Positions 17,440 through 26,088 of a stretch of DNA of 64,000 bases are shown piece by piece (within the stretch, counting starts at the first letter, position 1; each line of letters starts with the position of its first letter). Position numbers and translations under genes: made by a program. The stretch is from contig NZ_JACOOY010000006.1 of the NCBI RefSeq assembly GCF_014287705.1, positions 1 through 64,000 on the forward strand. Reading direction: 5' to 3'. The notes under the pieces are model-generated. The model saw only the letters and a program-made list of their open reading frames with translations. It searched no databases and had not been told where the DNA came from. Source of the stretch: Dorea_D hominis (GTDB taxonomy: Bacteria; Bacillota; Clostridia; Lachnospirales; Lachnospiraceae).

Positions 17440-17730
17440 TTACCCGAAATTCTTCTTCCATAATTCGTCTAATTTATCCAGAGCATCGGATAATTGTGTC
17501 TGTTGTTCACTGTTCAAACCATTGATTACCATATCTTCTTCCAGTCCCCAACTGTCGAGATCATCTGCAATCTGTCCGGCGCGTGCACCGCAGCGGATCA
17601 GCTTCCGGACAAGAGTTTCTTTCGTTGCTGTCTCAGCAATTCCGTGAAGAGCGCGTCCCTTTGCACAGCTTAATGCATTGATCGGACAGGCGTTCTCACA
17701 GCCTGTGCAATGTTCTTCTGTAGTTGCCAT
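17440..17730 (-). CDS. small Cys-rich protein, unknown function
   Basis: A 96-residue cytosolic protein. Its first 30 residues carry four cysteines (HCTGCENACPINALSCAKGR, followed by ALHG), similar to one half of a [4Fe-4S] ferredoxin but with irregular spacing and an adjoining basic GRA segment. The remainder is helical and ends DKLDELWKKNFG. It may bind one cluster or zinc. GAGGGAAATAGA precedes the ATG. It stands alone between two terminators and regulatory regions. Similar short proteins occur in Lachnospiraceae, but no function is known to me. Confidence 0.7.
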   Translation of the reverse strand: MATTEEHCTGCENACPINALSCAKGRALHGIAETATKETLVRKLIRCGARAGQIADDLDSWGLEEDMVINGLNSEQQTQLSDALDKLDELWKKNFG

Positions 17731-17946
17731 TCTATTTCCCTCGTTTCTTAAAAATCATGTTTATATTTTAACGTATAATATAAAACTTGTAAATTATATA
17801 TCCACAGCATCTCTGCGTTACAAATCTTTGTATTGCAGTGTTATAAGTTAAGAAATTTTCAATGATGATTGAACGTATAAGTGAAAGGATTTTCCTTTTT
17901 CTGCCTTTATATAAGTATCAGATTTGGTACGAAAAGGAGGTAGTTT
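17731..17946. other. divergent upstream region
   Basis: Shared upstream DNA of the Cys-rich gene (minus) and the secreted protein (plus). It contains a small hairpin, AAAGGA TTT TCCTTT followed by TTCT near 17884-17901, and a strong site AAAAGGAGGTAGTTT before the downstream ATG. No convincing -35/-10 pair was identified. Confidence 0.4.
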
Positions 17947-20900
17947 ATGAGAAAACGAGCGTGGAAGAGGATTATAAGCACGTTGCTGATCGTGTGTATG
18001 CTGGCGGGCGTAGCGCCGGTGACGCAGATGCAGCAGGTGGAAGCATTTGACATCTTAGGAATTGTTGAGAGAATGGGCTGCGTTGTCCGCGGCGGAATGA
18101 ATGCATATGAGACAGCAAAAAAAGAAAACTGGGATGCAGGAGAAGCATTTTTCGGTACTTTTAAAAATATCGGAAAAGAGATATTAGGACTTAACAATAA
18201 TGAATCGCCGGGAAGTACGGTTATTGTAAATCAAGTGGATTTAAGCGAGGTACAATCCGAACTTGCCAGTATCCAGAGCTCTCTTGATAAGCAGAGCATT
18301 TCCCTGAATAAGCTGGAAAGCGATATGCAGAAGAATACGGAGGAAATCAAAGGTCAGATTGAAGCTCTTGGTAAAAAGATTGAACAGACAGATCAGAAAC
18401 GAAGTTATGAGGACTATCTGAATAACTATTTTAATTTTTATAATAAGTTTCTGGAAGCAACCGCACGCTGTGAAACTACGCTGAAATCAGCTTATACGGA
18501 AGACCCATCACAGGGAGAAAAGAAAGATGAAATTATAAAAAATGCGTATGACAGAGTGTATGAACTGAAAGGTATCGAATATACCGGTGATTATTATTCG
18601 TTGATGAATAACATGGGAAAATATATCCAGGGAAAATATGAGAAGACGAATCCGGGATCAGTCATTGATATCTTATGTGCATATTATAAGCTGGCAGGCT
18701 ACAGCGACAGCCAGATTGCGGATGCGATCAAACAGTTTGTAGCGCAGACGTATTACAGCTATTGCCTGGCAAATTATTATTATATGGCACTGATCTTATA
18801 TCAGAATACTTATATCAGACAAAATAATCTGGGCAGCTATCAGGTAGGGCAGGATATCCTGTTGTCAAAGTCCGAGATCAAGAATAATTTAAAGACGGTA
18901 CTGGAAACGAATGTAACAACGACAGCCCAGATGTTCTATGATCTGAATAAACATTTCTGTTCGGTGGAAAATCAGAAAGTGTTATATCAGGGAGATGGTG
19001 GTACAACGAACCGTACGTTGAAGGACAGCCAGATGGATGTGGAACCGGGCTCTTCCGCTTCTCTGCCGGAGTCAGAACAGATCCTGGATGCATATTTTGG
19101 AAGCAAGTACAGCAAGATATTTGGAAATGTATGTAAATACAGTTATGAATTAGAGGATGCACAATATAAGGATTTTGTTAAAGTAGAAGGCAATACGATT
19201 ACATTTGATAAGAATCTGGAAAAAGGTAAAGAGCTTAAAGTGGATATGTACTGTACTGTTTCAGATCAGAAGATCAAACTGCACACGTATACATTTACAG
19301 TAAAAGAAGGCGGTCCATCAGGTGGTTATGGAACAGAAGAGTATCCGTTTGCAATCAAAACAACAGAGGACTTTAATGCATTTGCCAAAGATTATAGTTT
19401 TAATATGAGTGAGTCACATGTGGCATTATTGGCAGATCTGGACTTTTCAAACAAAAAATTCGAGTATGTAAGCGCAGATTTTAAAGGCATCTTTTATGGA
19501 AACGGACACAGCATTTCAAATATAAATCTCAAAGAGGCCAGAACGAATTCAACAGGAGTGTTTGACACAATATCCGGTGGTCTGGTGATGGATCTGATAA
19601 TAAAGAATTGTACGGTTGTTCAAAACTCCAATTATTCAAATAGTAGTACCGGAACATTGGCTGGTACTGTAAAAAACAATGGAAGAATTTTCAGATGTGA
19701 AGTTATAGAAGGTAATGTAACGGCATCAAAAGACAGCGGTCATATTTATGTGGGTGGTGTTGCAGGAGAACTGGATGGCGGTATATTGGAAGGTTGTATT
19801 GTACGTGATTCGCAAGTGTCAAGCGGAATAGCCGGAGCAAATGATCGTATTGGCTGTCTTGCCGGAAACGTAAAAAATAAAAGCTGTATTACCTATTCAG
19901 GAAGAGAAAAGAGTGGCCTGAGGGCTATATGTACAAATGCATATAGTACTGCAGGGGGGCTTGTCGGCTCAGCAAGTGATTCAACTATAAATACTTGCTG
20001 GGGATTTCAGGTAACAGATTCAGATAAATATGATTCTGTTATGAAATTTTATGGGTATTATGGAACTTTTGTAGGAAATGCTTACAATTTGAAATCATCC
20101 GGCTGCATTCAGTATAATGGTAGTAATGCAAGTGGGTTAAATACGGTTATTGTTGGACATGTGGATAGAGGTTCCGGTATGTCTGTTTATAAAACAGATG
20201 ATTTTACCTGTGATAAAGTAGGAATTGTACCAAATCCACAGTATCTGACGAATGATACAAGTGTTAAAGGTAATCCGGTACGTCTGGCTCCTGTAACAAT
20301 GACGCTGCGTACGGATTCTGTAAAGAAGTCGTATTATCATGGAGAAAAACTCGAACTAAACGGCTTGGAAGTAATTACAGAAGCAGGAAAATTGTTTAGT
20401 ACAGATAATATGCCTTATGAAGTAGAAACAGATTATAATCCAAATAAGTCTGGCAGCTACAATGTAAAGATTTCTGTAGGAAAGATAAGCAGCAGCTTCC
20501 AGGTTACCGTAGCAAAAAAGCCACACCATTTTCAGCAGTCTGTGAAAGCTGCAACCTGTACAGAGAATGGAGTTACCTCTTATAAATGTACAGACGCAGG
20601 CTGTAACGAAACGCTGAAGGAACAGACCAAACCGGCACTTGGACACGATATGACAAAACACGAAGGAACTCCGGCAACTTGCCAGAAAGATGGCGAAAAG
20701 ACCTACTGGAAATGTAATCGCTGCAAAAAGCTCTTCCTTGATAAAGAAGGAAAAGAGAATGTCACACAGGAACAGCTCGTAATACCGAAGAGTGATGAAC
20801 ATGCATGGAGTGACTGGGAGTTTATCGGTGAGGGTAAACATAAACGTCACTGTACTACGGAAAGATGTACGGCGGTAGAAGAAGATAACTGCACCACAGA

Positions 20901-21522
20901 TGCACCGAAGGAAAAAGTAATTAAGGCAACGACTTCCAAAGACGGAAAAGTTGAAAAGCAGTGTTCGGTTTGTGGAAATGTATTTTCTTCTGAAGTCCTT
21001 CCAAAAGCATCTGGTATCAAGATCGCTGCAACATCTTATACCTACAACGGCAAAGTGAAAACACCATCCGTAACAGTAAAGAACAGCAAAGGCAAAGCAC
21101 TTGCAAAAACAGATTATTCCATAGCTTATGCGAAGGGACGCAAGAATGTCGGAAGTTATACCGTTACGATCACACTGAAGAATAATTACAGCGGAACAGT
21201 GAAGAAGGCATTTAAGATCGTTCCGAAGACAACAAGCATTTCCAAACTGACAACAGGTAAGAAAAAGCTGACTGTGAAGTGGAAAAAACAGGCGACACAG
21301 ACGACCGGATATCAGTTGCAGTACGGAACATCGTCTAAGTTCAAGGGTGCAAAGACCGCGACGATCACGAAGAATAAAACAGTGAGCAAAGCGATTTCCA
21401 AGTTAAAAGCAAAGAAGAAATATTACGTAAGAATCCGCACTTATAAGACTGTGAAAGTGAACGGAAAATCTGTGAAACTTTATTCTGCATGGAGCAAAGC
21501 AAAATCGGGACTTACAAAATAA
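17947..21522 (+). CDS. large secreted multidomain surface protein
   Basis: A 1191-residue exported protein. A signal peptide ends near residue 31 (VTQMQQVEA). Residues 80-170 are a coiled coil (EVQSELASIQSSLDKQSISL). The middle (about 460-760) is a beta-helix-like region starting GGYGTEEYPFAIKTTEDFNA, of the GLUG/polysaccharide-lyase-like type found in adhesins. Then come an Ig-like domain (about 775-855), Cys-rich modules (SYKCTDAGCNETLKEQTKP, then TYWKCNRCKKLFLDKEGKE) and a C-terminal FN3-like module (KKLTVKWKKQATQTTGYQL, then YYVRIRTYKTV). No sortase motif is present, so attachment is probably by the basic C-terminal domain. A strong ribosome site precedes the ATG. Confidence 0.85.
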   Translation: MRKRAWKRIISTLLIVCMLAGVAPVTQMQQVEAFDILGIVERMGCVVRGGMNAYETAKKENWDAGEAFFGTFKNIGKEILGLNNNESPGSTVIVNQVDLSEVQSELASIQSSLDKQSISLNKLESDMQKNTEEIKGQIEALGKKIEQTDQKRSYEDYLNNYFNFYNKFLEATARCETTLKSAYTEDPSQGEKKDEIIKNAYDRVYELKGIEYTGDYYSLMNNMGKYIQGKYEKTNPGSVIDILCAYYKLAGYSDSQIADAIKQFVAQTYYSYCLANYYYMALILYQNTYIRQNNLGSYQVGQDILLSKSEIKNNLKTVLETNVTTTAQMFYDLNKHFCSVENQKVLYQGDGGTTNRTLKDSQMDVEPGSSASLPESEQILDAYFGSKYSKIFGNVCKYSYELEDAQYKDFVKVEGNTITFDKNLEKGKELKVDMYCTVSDQKIKLHTYTFTVKEGGPSGGYGTEEYPFAIKTTEDFNAFAKDYSFNMSESHVALLADLDFSNKKFEYVSADFKGIFYGNGHSISNINLKEARTNSTGVFDTISGGLVMDLIIKNCTVVQNSNYSNSSTGTLAGTVKNNGRIFRCEVIEGNVTASKDSGHIYVGGVAGELDGGILEGCIVRDSQVSSGIAGANDRIGCLAGNVKNKSCITYSGREKSGLRAICTNAYSTAGGLVGSASDSTINTCWGFQVTDSDKYDSVMKFYGYYGTFVGNAYNLKSSGCIQYNGSNASGLNTVIVGHVDRGSGMSVYKTDDFTCDKVGIVPNPQYLTNDTSVKGNPVRLAPVTMTLRTDSVKKSYYHGEKLELNGLEVITEAGKLFSTDNMPYEVETDYNPNKSGSYNVKISVGKISSSFQVTVAKKPHHFQQSVKAATCTENGVTSYKCTDAGCNETLKEQTKPALGHDMTKHEGTPATCQKDGEKTYWKCNRCKKLFLDKEGKENVTQEQLVIPKSDEHAWSDWEFIGEGKHKRHCTTERCTAVEEDNCTTDAPKEKVIKATTSKDGKVEKQCSVCGNVFSSEVLPKASGIKIAATSYTYNGKVKTPSVTVKNSKGKALAKTDYSIAYAKGRKNVGSYTVTITLKNNYSGTVKKAFKIVPKTTSISKLTTGKKKLTVKWKKQATQTTGYQLQYGTSSKFKGAKTATITKNKTVSKAISKLKAKKKYYVRIRTYKTVKVNGKSVKLYSAWSKAKSGLTK

Positions 21523-21529
21523 AATGTGG

Positions 21530-21572
21530 AAAATCCTTTTATTTACCTGCGGGTAAGTGAAAGGATTTTTCT
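21530..21572 (+). terminator. intrinsic terminator
   Basis: AAAATCCTTTTATTTAC pairs with GTAAGTGAAAGGATTTTT with two small mismatches around a short loop, then CTTTT. It ends the large secreted-protein gene. Confidence 0.85.
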
Positions 21573-21587
21573 TTTACAAAAAAACGC

Positions 21588-21618
21588 TTGACTTAACGCT
21601 AGTTTGAGGCGCTAGAAT
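21588..21618 (+). promoter_or_regulatory. MerR-type promoter with 19-bp spacer and central dyad
   Basis: TTGACT (21588-21593) and TAGAAT (21613-21618) are separated by 19 bases. The spacer contains the dyad TAACGC-N9-GCGCTA. A long spacer with a centred palindrome is the signature of promoters twisted open by MerR-family activators. No merR gene is present in the window. Confidence 0.55.
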
Positions 21619-21653
21619 AATTCTGGTAATTCAAAGAAAGGGAATTTTTTACA

Positions 21654-21737
21654 ATGTATAATATAGAGTTGGCTTTAAGTAATGTTATGATTATGTTGTG
21701 GAAAATAATAAATGCAATGAATAAGAGGTGGAAATAA
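21654..21737 (+). CDS. 27-residue leader ORF before the AlkD-like gene
   Basis: ATG at 21654 follows GAAAGGGAATTTTTTACA. The frame runs 27 codons (opening MYNIELALSNV, closing INAMNKRWK) to a TAA that ends one base before the next ATG. The downstream ribosome site (GAGGTGG) lies inside this ORF, so translation of the two is likely coupled. Whether the peptide has a role or is a gene remnant cannot be decided. Confidence 0.4.
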   Translation: MYNIELALSNVMIMLWKIINAMNKRWK

Positions 21738-21738
21738 A

Positions 21739-22440
21739 ATGAATAAAAAGGCAGTAATTGATAATGTACAAAAAGAACTCTTTGCCATGCAGGACACCGG
21801 GTATCGGGATTTCCATATGAAACTGATGCCTACGGTAGATCCGGAGCGTGTGATCGGAGTAAGGACTCCGGCACTTCGTGCATTTGCAAAAAAGTATGGA
21901 AAGACAGAAGAAGCAAAACAGTTCGTAGAAGTATTGCCACATCAGTATTATGAAGAGAATAATTTACATGGACTTCTACTGGAACAGGGGAAAAATTACG
22001 AAAAATGTGTAAAAGATCTGGATCGTTTTCTTCCTTATGTGGATAACTGGGCGACCTGTGATCTTCTGGCCGTGAAAATCGTAAAGAAACATCTGGATCT
22101 ATTCATTAAAGAGGTTTACCGTTGGATGGAATCGGAGCATACTTATACGATCCGTTTTGGGATAAATATGCTGATGCGCTATTATCTGGAAGATGAATTT
22201 AAGCTGGAATATCCGGAAAAAGTTGCAGCTATCCGGTCGGAGGAATACTATGTCAACATGATGCGTGCCTGGTATTTTGCAACTGCGCTGGCGAAGCAGT
22301 ATGAAGCAATTATTCCTTATCTGGAAGAGAAGCGGATGGATACGTGGACGCACAATAAGACAATCCAGAAAGCGATCGAGAGCTACCGGATAACGCCAGA
22401 ACAGAAAGTGTATCTGCGGACGTTGCGTGTGAAAAAGTAA
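21739..22440 (+). CDS. AlkD-like DNA alkylation repair protein
   Basis: A 233-residue all-helical HEAT-like protein of the AlkD DNA glycosylase family, which excises positively charged alkylpurines. Characteristic stretches are DPERVIGVRTPALRAFAKKY, VDNWATCDLLAVK (the conserved W-D pair lining the active cleft) and RAWYFATALAKQYEAIIPYL. The N-terminal start is supported by AAGAGGTGGAAATAAA. Small AlkD homologues in Firmicutes are often of unproven activity. The MerR-like promoter upstream suggests induction by a drug, metal or alkylating stress. Confidence 0.88.
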   Translation: MNKKAVIDNVQKELFAMQDTGYRDFHMKLMPTVDPERVIGVRTPALRAFAKKYGKTEEAKQFVEVLPHQYYEENNLHGLLLEQGKNYEKCVKDLDRFLPYVDNWATCDLLAVKIVKKHLDLFIKEVYRWMESEHTYTIRFGINMLMRYYLEDEFKLEYPEKVAAIRSEEYYVNMMRAWYFATALAKQYEAIIPYLEEKRMDTWTHNKTIQKAIESYRITPEQKVYLRTLRVKK

Positions 22441-22584
22441 ATATTTTAACCTATAAGTTTTTCTTCTTTTGGTATATGTTTTCAATGTTGGAAATTATCG
22501 GATTAAAGCGATAAAATCAGTTATAGTAGCTGCCGGGAAGGGGAATACCGGCGCGTAACAAGAGAAAAGAGAGGTTTAAAAGAA
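22441..22584. other. short leader region of the peptide transporter gene
   Basis: Contains a hairpin-forming GCCGG-N10-CCGGC near 22533-22555, just upstream of the ribosome site AAGAGAGGTTTAAAAGA. It is not assignable to a known riboswitch class by eye. Confidence 0.3.
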
Positions 22585-23943
22585 ATGGAGACAAAGAAAA
22601 AGGGATTTCCTACGGCATTCTGGACATGTGCCGCAACCGAGATCTTTGAGCGTCTGTCTTACTATCTGGGACGTTCACTGATCCTGATTTTCGCAACAGC
22701 AACCGTAGCAACAGGAGGACTTGGACTGTCCGACACTGTTGCAGCAAATATGCAGTCGAACCTGACCGCATTTTCTTATCTGCTTCCGTTATTCGGAGGA
22801 ATCGTCGTTGACCGTTATATCGGTGCAAAATATACGACACCGGTCGGTATGATGATTGCCGGAGTCGGATATTATATGGGTTCTGTGGCAACAACAGCAA
22901 CTGGTGTTTACGCCATGATCTTCCTTGTAAGTTTAGGTCTTGCGTTATTTAAAAACGGACCGATCATCGGACGAGTTATCACTGAAAAAGAGCAGATGGA
23001 CCCGGCGTTCGCTATGCGTTACACACTTGTAAATGTCGGTGCATTCATAGGTACTTTCCTTGTAGGTATTCTTTACAAAGATGTATTTGCAAAAGACGGA
23101 GTATTAGGATTTGCTCCTTGCTTTAAAATTGCAGCACTGATCATGTTCCTTGGAGCATGCTGGTATTTCTTCGTATGCTGGCGTTTCCTCGGAGATGTTG
23201 GAAAACGTCCGTTCAAGAAGACAAAGACACAGGAAGAGCTTGCAATTGATGCAGAAAAAACAGTAGAAGAGAAAAAAGAGACGAAAAAAGAGCCACTTAC
23301 TACGATTGAGAAAAAACGTATCGGTGCGATCCTTATTGCATCTCTGTTCTCCATTATTTTCTGGATCTTCTGGTATCTTGGATACCTTCCGGTATATTAT
23401 TACTGGGCAGATAACATGAACTGGGTAGTTGCAGGCTATGAAGTTCCATCTACATGGTTTGATGCAGCAAACTCAATGTTCTGTGTAATCTTAGGACCTG
23501 TGACAGCAGCACTCTGGAGAAAGCTGGCTGCAAGACCGCAGGGAGACATGAGTCTGTTCAGAAAGACAGGACTTGGAATTGCGATCATCGGACTTGGATA
23601 CATCTTCTATGCAGTAATTGATATTGCAAGAGGCGGACACAAAGCAAGCGTATTATGGCTGATCGTATTCGCATTCCTTCTGACACTTGGAGAGATGTTC
23701 TTCTCACCACTGGGACATTCATTCATCAGTAAATATTCCCCAAGCCGTTACCTGGCGCTGATGATGTCTATGTGGGGATTTGCAACATTTATCGCAGCTA
23801 AGAGCTACGGTCCGGTATACGGAATCTTATTTGGTGGAAATATTCCATTCAAGACAGCATGTATCGGAATTGCCGTTGTATCTTTTGTGGCAGCAGCAAT
23901 TATGATCGCGTTAGACAAACGATTATCCGCGTTAGTAGATTAA
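22585..23943 (+). CDS. POT/PTR2-family proton-coupled oligopeptide transporter
   Basis: A 452-residue integral membrane protein that imports di- and tripeptides with protons. The N-terminus carries EIFERLSYYLGR, a variant of the ExxER motif that couples protons in this family, followed by the helix-2 region NLTAFSYLLPLFGGIVVDR. A charged cytoplasmic loop (about 205-245, KTVEEKKETKKEPLTTIEKK) splits the two six-helix bundles. GEMFFSPLGHSFISKYSP is the helix-10 signature. The aminopeptidase gene 76 bases downstream can process imported Xaa-Pro peptides. Confidence 0.9.
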   Translation: METKKKGFPTAFWTCAATEIFERLSYYLGRSLILIFATATVATGGLGLSDTVAANMQSNLTAFSYLLPLFGGIVVDRYIGAKYTTPVGMMIAGVGYYMGSVATTATGVYAMIFLVSLGLALFKNGPIIGRVITEKEQMDPAFAMRYTLVNVGAFIGTFLVGILYKDVFAKDGVLGFAPCFKIAALIMFLGACWYFFVCWRFLGDVGKRPFKKTKTQEELAIDAEKTVEEKKETKKEPLTTIEKKRIGAILIASLFSIIFWIFWYLGYLPVYYYWADNMNWVVAGYEVPSTWFDAANSMFCVILGPVTAALWRKLAARPQGDMSLFRKTGLGIAIIGLGYIFYAVIDIARGGHKASVLWLIVFAFLLTLGEMFFSPLGHSFISKYSPSRYLALMMSMWGFATFIAAKSYGPVYGILFGGNIPFKTACIGIAVVSFVAAAIMIALDKRLSALVD

Positions 23944-24019
23944 TAATGAATTTTATGAGCTATATATTTCGTGCAGAATTATATAGCTCATGTAATATAA
24001 CAGAAAAGAGGTATGTTTC

Positions 24020-25807
24020 ATGGGAGTAAAAGAAAGACTTAGTTGTCTCAGAAAATTAATGGAAGAAAAAGGAATTGACTTTTATGTAATTCCAACTGCA
24101 GATTTTCATCAGAGTGAGTATGTAGGAGAATATTTCAAGGCACGTAAATATATGACTGGATTTTCCGGATCTGCAGGAACAGCTGTAATCTCAAAAGACT
24201 GGGCAGGAATGTGGACAGACGGAAGATATTTTATCCAGGCGGCAAAACAGATGGAAGGTACAACCGTAGAGCTTATGAAAATGCGTGAGCCGGGAGTTCC
24301 GACTATCGAAGAATATTTAGAAGAACACCTGCCGGAAAATGGTGTGATCGGATTTGATGGACGTGTTGTATCTATGGGAGAAGGTCTTGGATATGAGACA
24401 ATTGCTCGAAAGAAAAACGGAGGAATTGTTTACGAATATGATCTGGTAGATAAGTTCTGGGAGGATCGTCCGAAACTTTCTGAAGAGCCTGCATTTATTC
24501 TTGAGGAGAAATATGCAGGAGAATCCGTAGCTGATAAATTAAAGAGAATCCGTGAAGTAATGAAAGAAGAAGGAGCAGATATACATATTCTTACAACACT
24601 GGACGATATCTGCTGGACTCTGAACATGCGTGGAAATGATATTGATTTCTTCCCAATGGTATTGTCTTATGCAGTCATTACAATGGATGAAATGTTATTA
24701 TATATTGATGAGAGAAAATTATCTGATGAAATGAAAGTTATTTATGCAAAAGATGGTGTTACAATTCATCCGTATAATGCAATATATGAAGATATGAAAC
24801 ATCTTTCTATAGAAAATACAGCACTTCTGGATGCGTCAAAGACTAATTATGCAATTTATAAGAACATTCCGGAAGAAATGAAAAAAGTAGACACACGCAA
24901 TCCGGAGATTCTTTTTAAAGCAATTAAGAATCCGGTAGAGATTGAAAATATCCGTAAAGCACAGATCAAAGACAGCATTGCACATGTTCGTTTTATGAAA
25001 TGGTTAAAAGAAAATGTAGGTAAGATGAAGATTACAGAGATGAGCGCATCTGACAAGCTGGATGAATTGCGTGTAGAGCAGGGAAATTTCATCCGTCCAA
25101 GTTTTGAACCAATCAGTGCATATGGAGAACATGCAGCACTTTGCCATTACACATCATCAAAAGAGACAGACGTAGAGCTGAAAGAAGGAAATGTATTCTT
25201 GACAGATACAGGGGCTGGATTCTACGAAGGATCTACAGATATTACAAGAACCTATGTATTAGGTGAGATCCCGAATATTATGAAAGAGCACTTTACATTG
25301 GTAGCAATCAGTAATCTCCAGCTTGCAAGCGCAAAAATGTTAAAAGGCTGCAATGGAATGAATCTGGATATTCTGGCAAGAAAGCCGTTCTGGGATAGAG
25401 CATTGAACTTTAATCATGGAACCGGACATGGTATGGGTTACCTGCTAAATATCCATGAAGGACCGACAAATTTCCGCTGGGCATATCGCAAAAATGATAC
25501 TCACCAGTTTGAACCGGGAATTGTTATTACAGATGAGCCGGGAATTTATTTTGAAGGTTCCCACGGAGTCCGTCTGGAAAATGAACTTCTTGTAAAAGAA
25601 TGGAAGAAGAATGAATATGGAGAATTCCTCTGCTTTGAGACAATCACATACGTACCAATGGATCTTGACGGAATCAAAGCGGACATGATGTCTGAAGAAG
25701 AGAAACGTCTTCTGAATGATTATCATGCACTGGTATATGAAAAAATTGCGCCACATCTTAACGAAGAGGAAAGAGAATGGCTGAAGAAATATACAAGAGC
25801 GATTTAA
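24020..25807 (+). CDS. M24B Xaa-Pro aminopeptidase
   Basis: A 595-residue cytosolic metallopeptidase of the aminopeptidase P family, releasing N-terminal residues from peptides whose second residue is proline. It shows two creatinase-like N-terminal domains (IDFYVIPTADFHQSEYVGEY, FSGSAGTAVISKD) and the catalytic pita-bread domain with the metal ligands: Asp in FLTDTGAGFYEG and STDITRTY, His in NHGTGHGMGY, Glu in ITDEPGIYFEG and Glu in RLENELLV. The length fits the large eukaryote-like form. AGAAAAGAGGTATGTTTC precedes the ATG. It probably forms a peptide-use unit with the POT transporter upstream. Confidence 0.93.
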   Translation: MGVKERLSCLRKLMEEKGIDFYVIPTADFHQSEYVGEYFKARKYMTGFSGSAGTAVISKDWAGMWTDGRYFIQAAKQMEGTTVELMKMREPGVPTIEEYLEEHLPENGVIGFDGRVVSMGEGLGYETIARKKNGGIVYEYDLVDKFWEDRPKLSEEPAFILEEKYAGESVADKLKRIREVMKEEGADIHILTTLDDICWTLNMRGNDIDFFPMVLSYAVITMDEMLLYIDERKLSDEMKVIYAKDGVTIHPYNAIYEDMKHLSIENTALLDASKTNYAIYKNIPEEMKKVDTRNPEILFKAIKNPVEIENIRKAQIKDSIAHVRFMKWLKENVGKMKITEMSASDKLDELRVEQGNFIRPSFEPISAYGEHAALCHYTSSKETDVELKEGNVFLTDTGAGFYEGSTDITRTYVLGEIPNIMKEHFTLVAISNLQLASAKMLKGCNGMNLDILARKPFWDRALNFNHGTGHGMGYLLNIHEGPTNFRWAYRKNDTHQFEPGIVITDEPGIYFEGSHGVRLENELLVKEWKKNEYGEFLCFETITYVPMDLDGIKADMMSEEEKRLLNDYHALVYEKIAPHLNEEEREWLKKYTRAI

Positions 25808-25857
25808 GAAAATTTTTCATATTACAATTAGAATAAATCATTATACATCTTTCAACA

Positions 25858-25896
25858 AAGCGGGGTTCTTTACGTAAAGTAAAGGACCTCGTTTCT
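25858..25896 (+). terminator. probable intrinsic terminator
   Basis: CGGGGTTCTTTAC pairs imperfectly with GTAAAGGACCTCG around a short loop, followed by TTTCT. It ends the peptide-use genes. Confidence 0.65.
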
Positions 25897-25938
25897 ATAT
25901 ATTAGCAAGATATTCAAGAAATTATCTGACCTCTTTTT

Positions 25939-25967
25939 TATGACTATAACAATAATTATGCTATAAT
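25939..25967 (+). promoter_or_regulatory. promoter of the GGDEF gene, possibly of the defence island
   Basis: TATAAT at 25962-25967 with TATGAC 17 bases upstream. The next gene starts 120 bases later, leaving a long leader without an obvious riboswitch. Since hsdM starts 21 bases after the GGDEF gene, this promoter may also feed the restriction genes. Confidence 0.45.
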
Positions 25968-26088
25968 AAAAGTGACTTAGTTTGTGAAGATTAATTACTT
26001 TTTGCTATGACAATGGAGAATGTAAGAACCTGTGATCACAAAATATACAAAAGACCGACAATAAAGATAACGGATGGAAAGTTAGAGT

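Noticed and set aside
22533..22560. Guanidine or other riboswitch before the POT transporter gene
   Set aside because: Only a simple GCCGG/CCGGC hairpin is present; the conserved motifs of known classes were not found.
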